From positions 184,862 to 248,861 of the forward strand of contig CAJQUW010006362.1 of the NCBI GenBank assembly GCA_907163375.1: 64,000 bases of DNA, written 5' to 3'. The notes beneath the pieces are model-generated. The model was not told the origin of the DNA. It did no database searches and saw only the letters and a program-made list of their open reading frames with translations. Source of the DNA: Prostheceraeus crozeri (lineage: Eukaryota > Platyhelminthes > Polycladida > Euryleptidae). Numbering within the stretch: position 1 is the first letter of the stretch; each line of letters starts with the position of its first letter. A program made the position numbers and the translations under genes. Of this stretch, positions 55,527-64,000 are shown one piece after another.

Positions 55527-56337
55527 ATCTCGAGATTAAACCTCAATCTCGCGACGGCGTGCGGTAAATTCTTCCCTCGGAAATTTCATCCCTGAAGTAC
55601 ACAGATGGTGCAGTAGAGGATCACTTGCAAAAATTAGGAGTCTCTCATTGTTTATTAAAGTATCACAGAGGAGAAATCGGTCGTCATCCATTGTCACGGC
55701 CTGATACGGCGCCAAAATCAGATTCTCAGCAGATGTCGGTAATGGAGGTCGTTGTTTCGATATCGTTGTTCGTTGTATCGGTTTGCGGATAGAGACGTTC
55801 CGGAACACCTGAGTAGTGTGTGTTTGCCGACAGTAAGAGGCTCGCCAAATCTAAATGTATTTAGCTATACAGACTGGGCTGCATGAAAATGAGAGGATAT
55901 GACCAGAAGACATTCCATGCCAAAAATTGTGACTCTGGGCTTAGTACTTTTTGTTAAATCAGAGAAAACATACAAAATTTCATTTTAGCCAAAATCTGCA
56001 ATCTGTGTTCCGTTGGATTTACATGTGTTTTTCTTTGATCCTGTCTGACAAGAAGAGGAACTCACTAGAACTCGGCAGATGCGCAGATTCGTAGTAGGCA
56101 TAGGGTGTACATCATTATGTAAAAGTCTCACTTTCGGCCTCGTTCCCTGCAGAAACTCTGGCTGCCGGACTATTATGATCATGACATACTTTTTAGTATT
56201 GAGTAGTAGTAGTTTTTAAATTTGAGGGATGAATTTTCCGAGGGATGAAATTTCCGAGGGATGAATTTACCGGTGACCATCTCGCGACTTCGAGATTACA
56301 ATTTCTCAATCTCGAGATCTTGACGTCGAGATTTGAT
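55527..56337. mobile_element. Foldback/MITE element with ATCTCGCGAC arms
   Basis: The left arm (about 55,527-55,610) and right arm (about 56,225-56,337) are inverse: ATCTCGCGAC, then GGTAAATTC, then CCCTCGGAAATTTCATCCCT. The right arm repeats GAGGGATGAATTT three times. Non-coding; family unknown. Confidence 0.6.
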
Positions 56338-56408
56338 ACCTGCAGCTGGTCATGTAGCTAGGATTAAAATTAAGACAAAGCAACCTAGGGTAATGAATTT
56401 TCATGTTG

Positions 56409-56948
56409 AGGGGGTTCCACACGGACACTTATCGTCCGACAAGATACCCTTTCAAACGAGCAAACTTGTCGGCAGACTGGATTGCATTAAGTGACTCTAA
56501 AAATAGTACTTGACGCGCCTTGACGAGCAAGTCGATTGGAATAATTTTTCGACTTTACCTTCCAAGGTCACGGTCTGCATTTAGGCCTATACTCTTCTAT
56601 TAGAAGAGTCACTGCTTCTGTCGAAACGCTCGTCGTGAACGCTCGTAGATTGATTCCTGCACTGCAGGTTATATCACTAGGCTAAGGCGAACGGTGTATT
56701 GGAAGTATTGCCCACGTATTTTCCTATCACGCGACCATGACACGTCGCCGCTCCATCTTCAGCTGTGCGGTAGCCATCAGCCAATTAGAAGACAAATCGG
56801 TGGCAATCGGGAGAAAGTATTTAACTAGTTAAATCGGTGTTTTCAGCAAACTCACGGTAAGTGTGCCGATAAATTTGGTCGAGTGAAACGCTTAACAGTC
56901 TTATCGGCAGACTTGTCGGACGATAAGTCTGCCCATGTGAAACCCCCT
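56409..56948. mobile_element. MITE with AGGGGGTT termini, 540 bp
   Basis: Inverted ends AGGGGGTTCCACACGGACAC and, in inverse at the right, AGGGGGTTTCACATGGGCAG, both followed by CTTATCGTCCGACAAG. The roughly 40-bp TIRs are well conserved. No coding capacity. The target duplication is unclear (TTG/TTA), in the style of PIF/Harbinger MITEs. Confidence 0.75.
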
Positions 56949-59428
56949 TTAGACTATAGGCTAAGTTCTTTGCTACATAATTATACAGTCATGAAGGCCT
57001 ACGCTCGATGATACAATAGCTTGCATATACTGTATGTACAGGATGTTTCTCTGTGATCCAAATTCTCCTCTATAGAGGTGTATTCTATAGATGTATATTC
57101 TCCTCTATATCCTGTGAGTGAATTAATTTGCGGTTCTTTTGCTATAGATTGTGTGCAATACATACACTAATGTAATCTTCTAAGAATATGTTGACATAGA
57201 AACGCTTCTAAAGCGACAGGATTACGATTTTCAAGCGTTACGGTCATGACCCCAGTGCGACCGCAACGCCCCACGACCGTTATGAAAATGTCGTTTATGA
57301 AGAAAATGGAACACGTAGGCAAATTTGGATAGCATTGTTGCATGTGATCGTCGGGAGTAACGAAAGATCTGAAAGCGATTTGAAATCAGATTCATTCAGT
57401 GGTCAGGACAAAAACTTTTTCGAAATTTCGTTACGGTCGTGACACAAAAAACTCGATTCTCCAGAAACAATGAATTTTCGTACAACACATGAAAGTTTAT
57501 GAAAGTGCGAAGCTTGAATAATTAGCATTCATTTGAAGAATTCTGACCGAAAATCATGTTTATTTTAACAATTTAACTGTCACAGCATAACAAAGTTTTG
57601 TAGGCACCATCTTTTCGTATTTTTTGAATAATTTCAATATTCCAGACCGAATATATTTTTAATAATAGATTTCTCAAGGAAAACAATCATAGATCCAAAA
57701 TCCGGAGGTCTTTAGCTAATATATGATGTAAGTTGATCCACAAAACTTTAACTTTAATTTTTCTCATTATTGGTTGACCTTCCCGTGAAATGCCCCTACA
57801 TGTAGGCTAGGTTTGCGGTACCAGTGCGTCTGACACGACGTGCACCCGTTGTTCTTATTTGTAGTGTTCGCAGTCTAGTTGTTATATAAGCTGTCCCCAT
57901 GCCTGCATTTAGAGTGGCACTTGCCATGCTTGGCTTTGGAAAATTAATGAGCTTTTGAAATACCTGTACCTAGTGATAACATTCGTACATGTAGTGTAGC
58001 TATGCGTGTGAATTTTATGTAGTGGCCTGCATATTAAGGTAATTTACATGTAGGACCCTACATTTAGGAAGTTTGGATCCATGAAATTACACCTACTGCA
58101 TAGCACAATACGCGTTACGCTAATACACCAACCCTTACATATCATAATCTGTCGACACTGGTTAGGTGCCATTTCGTGTTTTACACTGAGCGTCCACACT
58201 TCTTCACGCTAGCTCCTTATTGATGAATATCTTCCAAGAATTTAAAGCTCAGAACTTACTTCTGCTGCCTGTAACTAAAAAATGATCAAGAGTTGCAGTT
58301 ACTCAAGACTCAAGAGAAAGTGATATCAGATAACATGAAATTATTCCAATGTCTAATATATCCATTACCATATCTCAACGTTCAGTCCATACATAGGCCT
58401 ACATGAAACACATGTACATGATGCTTACTCTATTTTTTTATATATAAAAAAAAATGCTGGCACTTCAGTCGGTCCGCCCCAAAATAAACTGTCAATGATC
58501 GAACCACAAACAAAAGATTTCTTGCGAAATATCTGTGCGTCCACAACTCGAATGTCCTCACAGAATGAGTTATACACAACTGATTTAAGACCGATAGCTT
58601 AAACTATTCAGTCTACAAGCTGCTTCTACAATCCAAATAAACGACAACCAAATTCAAAGTCGACAGCTCTAGATCTCGAATCAAGGAAAATTGGTTTAGA
58701 TCTCGAGATTTGGGTTCCTCTATGTGTGACAGATATATATTTCATAGTTGACCTATTTGTTTTTCCACATTTTAACCACGTATGTATTTCATTGTATCCA
58801 AGTAGGCAGTTGTTGATTTTTGCCTTGCTATTAATTGTTTTGAATCATTTTATCTTACATTTTCACATTCAGAAAATATGATATCAATGGAATTAATTCA
58901 TTGCAATTAACTGGACGAATTTCCTAAAGCCTACATTAGATTGCAAATTTTGCTACGGAAGAGCAAAGAGCTTTTGTATCAGATTTTGTAAAGCTTTGAA
59001 AAGAAGTATAGTATCCATTTAATAAAGGTTGATGCTGGTAACGTGTGGCTTTCATCACTACAAAACGAAAGGCTAAATGCAGACACTATTGACCAAATAT
59101 AATAGGTATTTTAGTGGCCGACCCTCGATACGGACTATCGACCTCGGAATAAAAGAAGCCGACCTCGAATACAATCTAATCGAGGTATACATCACAGCAA
59201 TAATTTACAAATTGGAAAAATGCAATATTTCAATATGTGGTTCGAATTCCATGGTTTGCGGAATTACAAATCGGCAGAATCTCAATAATTCAATAAGAAA
59301 ATACAGGAAGTTTCGGGCAATTTCGTGCCTTAGCGATTTGGCAGAACCAAACTCTTGTTGAGAATTGGTATTGATTTTCTAGAAGCAGATTAGGCTGCAA
59401 TTATGATTTTGCATGGGTGACCAGGGAA
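56949..59428. other. No gene recognised; one dispersed-repeat end
   Basis: About 2.5 kb without exon-like segments or domains. At 59,113-59,190 a second copy of the TAGTGGCCGACCCTCGA-type repeat end occurs. Confidence 0.4.
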
Positions 59429-59905
59429 TTAAACCCATTAGTGCCTGGAAATTAATTTTTGTTAGATTTAATTATTTTTGAACATTATTTAACCCAACAA
59501 CATGAAAAAACAACTATCATTTCCCTTAGAAACGTTTTGATAAAACAATCAGGATCGATTGTTTTAAGGATTGGGTCGTTTTCGACCACACTCGGCAACC
59601 TTAATATAACCTAAAAATGGTTTACTGATCAACATTCACAAATAATCAGAAAAACAGTTTTATCAAGAATATACAAACCAAAACAGACAAATTAATAGCA
59701 GTTTCTGGTGGCAAGAATAATACACAATTATCTATGTAGTTTTGTTGTAACAAGTTCCGGTACATACGTCTGCAAGTTGCGTACTTCTGGGACTAATTTT
59801 GACTTATCTGACTGCAGATAAAATGAAACAAATACAAGTGCTGTGCTATATACAGAAAAATGGTTTTATAAAGTATGATTGCTAATGAAGCAATCCTCGA
59901 GACAT

Positions 59906-60356
59906 TTACTTTACTACTTCAACAAGATTTTCATCACCGTTTTGTTTTTCCAACATACTCGACAACGAAGACTGGGGAGAATTGAGTAGCCAAATTTGAA
60001 ATGTCGTTTTCCAACGAAGCGACGTTTTTGTGTTCTTGGTCAGGCATGAATGAAGGTCGATATCTCTTCGTGTTTGCGATCCTTCAACATGTTTTTGTAA
60101 AAATTCCAGCACAACGCGGTCCCTCTGAACTCCAGGAAAATCCATATTTGGAACCTTTTGATTCCTTGAATAGATTCCAGTGCATTGTTCAACGAGATGT
60201 CAATGTCCCATACGATACCAAAGGGTATCCCCACCATTTTTCGACTCTCGTATACCGGACCTTGTATTTATTGGTATTTTGGATCTATCCTATCGGACCC
60301 TCCCATGTTACTTGTTTATATTCCAAAACGGAATGAGATTATATTCGACAGATATG

Positions 60357-60392
<36 letters not shown>

Positions 60393-60475
60393 TTTTATTT
60401 TTTTTTCTTTTATTTTTTTTTTTTGTTTTTCTGTTGTTTGTTTTTTATTTTTTTTTTTTTTTTTTGTCTTTTTTT

Positions 60476-60547
<72 letters not shown>

Positions 60548-61570
60548 CTTTTTTTTTTTTGTTTTTTTTTTTTTTCTTTGATGTTTTTTTTTTTTTGTTT
60601 TTTTTTTTTTTTTTCTTTTTTTTTTTTTTGTTTTTTTTTTTATCATTTCTTCAAATTGAACTTCCATCGTCGAGCATGTCCTACAGGATCCGCCATATTT
60701 GTCGAAAATTTGATTATTTGTTGAGACACAGCATTATCCACCGTCGTATCAGATTCGATACATCCTTTAGGTCATGGAAATACCTCAAACGTTCCTCTTG
60801 GCTGCTTTTTTCATCTTACCTTTGGGAAGTGACTGGGTACCTCATGATCATGTATCTCTCTGAAGAGTCCCAGTCGCAAGAATTTTTCGGTTGGAGGGGT
60901 GTGCAGATAGCTCGTCCCTGAGAGAAGAAACAGAAGAAAAATAATTATCAAAATATATATTGCGATCCAGCCGTCAAAAAAGTCTGCCAAATCCAAGAAC
61001 ACACTGTTAGGAAGAGTGAATTCTTCAGATAATTCTCTGAGTGAAAAACTGTTTGGACCATTTCCCACAATTAAGGATCAAAGTTGATAGAGTATCCATT
61101 CGATAGATTGTGGATGTCCACACTTTGAATCTGTATCGCCTAACGGCTTGATCCTGATACACTGCTTGGCCCCATGTTTACCAAAAATATCTACCATGCT
61201 TTTTTCGCCAACAGAAAGAGCACTGAGTCAACTGACACTATTTTCAAGCACGCTTCTTGGGTGATTATCAAAATCTCGGAAACGCCAACTTAGTGTAACT
61301 ATCGTCTATATTCAATCCATTGTTGTTCTTGAAATGAAGCATTGAAGAATTTTGTCAAATGTGTCCACGCACGCGACATAGCTTCTTAACTATGCTATTT
61401 TCCCATGTCTTCATCTTTCAGTCAATATTATACTGCGTCTTGGCAGCACCACATAGCCCCTACAAAAATTTCAATAGCGGTAAAAGTTTTCAACCTGTTC
61501 GATTGGCGACATCAAAAGAAGATCACTTTCTGACTCGCGGGCGTAGCGTATTGTTCAGTTTGATTACATT
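59906..61570 (-). pseudogene. piggyBac transposase, heavily broken
   Basis: Fragments in order on the minus strand: FLLAKKSMVDIFGKHGAKQ near 61,170 (equivalent to the SVDExMxPxxGRHxxKQ block), IAIYFDNYFSS-like catalytic sequence near 60,960, SNRKILATGTL near 60,890, NAVSQQIIKFSTNMADPVGH near 60,720, then beyond the poly-T tract MGGSDRID near 60,300, VWDIDISLNNA near 60,205 and VLEFLQKHVEGSQ near 60,090. These follow the piggyBac order (DDD core, then GGxD, then a C-terminal helix). Numerous frame changes make it a clear pseudogene. Confidence 0.82.
60358..60641. repeat. Poly-T (poly-A on minus) tract, about 284 bp
   Basis: Almost pure T with scattered single G, C or A. It sits inside the transposase coding region between the RRWKFNLKK-like and GGSDRID blocks. 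Open frames of Phe or Lys here are low-complexity artefacts. Confidence 0.97.
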
Positions 61571-62581
61571 CTTCTTTTCATCAGTATAAAAAACAAACTC
61601 AAAAAATTCCACAGGTGTACAAGGGATCAACAGTAGAGTGGCCTTTTTTGTTTTGCATTTCCTAAAAATTTATTCGTCATTACGTAAGCTGAATTATTTA
61701 CTAAGTGCAATTCTTACTGGTATATTAAAAAGACATGAAAATACTAACTAATAGTCTTATTAAAAAACGCATGTTTTCTACATGTATTTTGTAGAGCTTT
61801 TGGAAAGGCTAGTTGGATAATTTACATTATTGAGCTAGGTAAATTGAAAAGTTGAATAGATTAGCAGTCCCAAATTGGTGGAAATCAAAACTACTGACTG
61901 AAATATGGATTACAAATGATAAATTTACTCTAACGATATGACAGATTTTAAGATAATTCTAACCCTCTCTTTGACTTTGTCGCCATGTTGTATAATCAAA
62001 ATCCTCCATTTTGAAAAAAAGAACTATGAAAAATTTGAAAATCAAAACACAACCACAGACATGTAAAAGAAAAATTTCAATAATAGCATGAAGTTTATCA
62101 AAATTGTCCTATATTATTCATCATAGAATTCATGAATCTTATGCAAATTTTTAGGGTTTTTTGTTTTTCCGAGTGGGTCGAAAACGACCCAACATATCAG
62201 TTTTGCATGAAACAGTGTACAAAGTCATTAGGAAAAGCATTATAGATGCATCTACGTGAAGTTAATGTACAACGAAATATAAAAACCCCATAACTACTTT
62301 TGAAAATATCGGGTAAAAAATATCTCAGACATTTCGAAAAACCCTCTTTTTTATTAGAATTTCAAAAATCGACAAAAAAGAAGCAATTGAATCTTTGAGA
62401 GCAATATCTCTAATCACATTCATAAGATCACTTGAAATGTCTGTCATTAACTTCAGTAAACATAACAAGTAAATAGTAATGCATCAGGCATAATGAATAA
62501 ATTGATGTAGCATTCAGAAACATATCTTTAAAAAACCGAGTTGGGTCCCGTTTTCGACCCGGCTCGGAGTTTAGGGTTTAA

Positions 62582-63465
62582 TATGCCTTTGTTGCGGAAT
62601 AACCTATTTTTCCTTGTCTTTTAATCACTTTTTTGCTTAGATATTCCTGGGAAATGGTTTCACAATTTGATATCAAGAGCATTAGCAACATAGAAATCCC
62701 ACAATCGTCAATTCAGAGATATAACTGTTATATGAATTTACTAGCAAGCTTAAGTACCGGAGGCTTAATCACCTAGTTTCCCAGAACTAAAAATATCATT
62801 ACAATTGGCTCCATAGTCGTGAACGATGTGTAGAGCTTCAAGTTTGGCTTCCTTGGATGATCTGTTAGGAATTTCGGCATTTTGGCGTTTTTGGAAATGA
62901 TCAAATTAACCTATTATTTTCATGTTTATGTTTAACGAAAGAGAAATTCGCGCTCCAAGAAAAAGAAATCATCAAAATCTATCACTTTGGTTCATTCTCA
63001 ACAGTAATAAAATGTTCAAGCAACGAAATGACCCACGTAATGAGTCATCACTCGTTAGCAACATTTGAATTTCATGGACACTATATATATTATGTAAATC
63101 GAAAAATATGGTAATTTCCCACCATGAACATCTGTAGACCGTGCCATGGATATTCTTCTAGATTTCGTGTCTGACTTGAATAGGTTTTGAGGCAGTGAAA
63201 GAATGTGATGTCCACACTAGTTTGACCGAGACTTCTACAGCGCAAGCGCATGTCAGAACTTCACAATACTAATTTCAGATCCCATTTACTGTGTTTATTG
63301 ATCAAATCAACGAGACCTATATAAATTTCCATTTATTACAAGTCAAAAGCACTTTTCCACATAGGAGAAGACCTCATAGAAGTTTCTTATGAACGACTAT
63401 GTTCATCGTGAACACATTGAAATAGGAACAATAATTCCAAAGATGAGCGACTTTGTAAAATAAAT
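62582..63465. other. No gene recognised
   Basis: Non-coding sequence between the piggyBac element and the terminal foldback element. Confidence 0.4.
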
Positions 63466-64000
63466 TTGAAATCAAAACGGCGTGCTTCCATGATGGCCAC
63501 GCTTGTTCTCTTGGCTTGTACAACAGGTGGAACAAATTTCTAGACGCTAAAAGAGTAAATAACAACTCAGTACGTAGGTTGTCGGGTGCGTACGCAAGCA
63601 AGAAACGCTTTGAACTTGCTAATGTGAAAGTGTGTCGATCCGACATTGAAGCCAGTTTTCTATGTCTTCAAAAGGAACGCTTTATTCTTCCTTCGGTCTT
63701 GTTGACATTTATTTTTAATTATTTTTAATTCTTTTGATTTATTACTCTTTATCTATTTTTATTAACGCATTATACTTACTGTCATCTATTTGTTAGTAGT
63801 GTCCTAAGACCGTCATTTCTATGGTCATCCAAGCTTAAAGCCTAAATGCTGACGTGATCAAGCATTGTGACCTGTTCGTGATATCGAACCTAACGAACAG
63901 AGTTGTATTTATCTCTTTAGCGTCTAGAAATTGTCCACTTGTTTGTACAGGCCAAGAGAACAAGCGTGGCCACAGGAAGCAACGGCCGTTTTGATTTTCA
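63466..64000. mobile_element. Foldback/MITE element reaching the right edge
   Basis: Inverted arms of about 95 bp at 63,466-63,565 and 63,905-64,000: GAAATCAAAACGG, GGCCACGCTTGTTCTCTTGG, then AATTTCTAGACGCTAAA. The right arm ends at or beyond the window edge, so the outer terminus and any target duplication cannot be fixed. Non-coding. Confidence 0.75.

Larger units (their letters stand above)
59433..62577 (-). mobile_element. piggyBac-superfamily element, broken
   Basis: TTAA lies at both junctions (59,429-59,432 and 62,578-62,581), directly followed by ACCC and preceded by GGGT. Subterminal palindromes GGGTCGTTTTCGACC occur near both ends. The minus strand holds a decayed piggyBac transposase. 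Size (3.1 kb) and TTAA preference are diagnostic. Confidence 0.88.

Noticed and set aside
59236-59255. Exact B-box-like word GGTTCGAATTCC
   Set aside because: No A box or tRNA fold upstream, so neither a tRNA nor a SINE.
60180-60724. Long Phe-rich plus-strand and Lys-rich minus-strand open frames
   Set aside because: They are translations of a poly-T/poly-A tract and not genes.
1-64000. CRISPR arrays, prokaryotic operons, rRNA or tRNA genes
   Set aside because: None seen. The repeated motifs present are element ends or microsatellites, and all gene-like segments are eukaryotic in style.

Overview
The window is a piece of an AT-rich animal genome, most likely a marine invertebrate (phylum not decided). 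The reasons are spliced genes with GT..AG introns, long transposon-filled introns, THAP-type P elements, Penelope-like elements with GIY-YIG nucleases, and a tRNA-headed SINE. There is no operon structure, prokaryotic gene or CRISPR array. Most of the window is transposable elements in several nesting layers; the host signal is a handful of exons found from splice sites with matching reading phase.

Layout. 0-2 kb: a 5'-truncated Penelope-like element (PLE) lying inside a Ty3/gypsy integrase fossil, both on the minus strand. 2.3-8.4 kb: a Tc1/mariner element with an open 354-residue transposase and a nested MITE, abutting the tip of a 4-kb P element whose THAP transposase has one frameshift. 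8.9-12 kb: a probable piggyBac-type non-autonomous element and a truncated CR1/L2-like LINE. 13.2-15.4 kb: two phase-matched plus-strand exons of a secreted or membrane protein. 16.2-20.8 kb: an hAT-like foldback element and a broken Tigger/pogo element. 21.9-25.4 kb (minus): the last two exons of a membrane protein, and a THAP gene that joins a THAP domain to a P-transposase tail with no catalytic core between them. 26.9 kb: a perfect 47-bp-arm hairpin.

28.9-54.8 kb (minus strand): exons that read as one large gene. A zinc-finger exon at 54.4-54.8 kb joins in phase to a tyrosine-recombinase-like core at 37.3-34.3 kb. Four small phase-matched exons ending in a Cys-rich tail (31.0-28.9 kb) may complete it, although at least one linking exon is missing. 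Its introns hold an intact-looking PIF/Harbinger element (31.4-33.2 kb), a PLE with inverted terminal repeats inside another inverted-repeat element (34.9-36.9 kb), a second PLE fragment identical over 324 bp (38.1 kb), and an 11.1-kb CACTA-like unit (42.2-53.3 kb). That unit has palindrome-rich ends, a spliced gene of unknown function, and a young Ty3/gypsy element inserted in it.

54-64 kb: a SINE, two short inverted-repeat elements, a 3.1-kb piggyBac element with exact TTAA flanks whose broken transposase gene carries a roughly 280-bp poly-T tract, and a foldback element running to the right edge.

The most interesting parts are the zinc-finger/tyrosine-recombinase gene with its element-packed introns, the 11.1-kb terminal-repeat unit carrying an unexplained spliced gene, and the core-less THAP/P gene. 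All calls were made by eye; no database search or alignment program was run.
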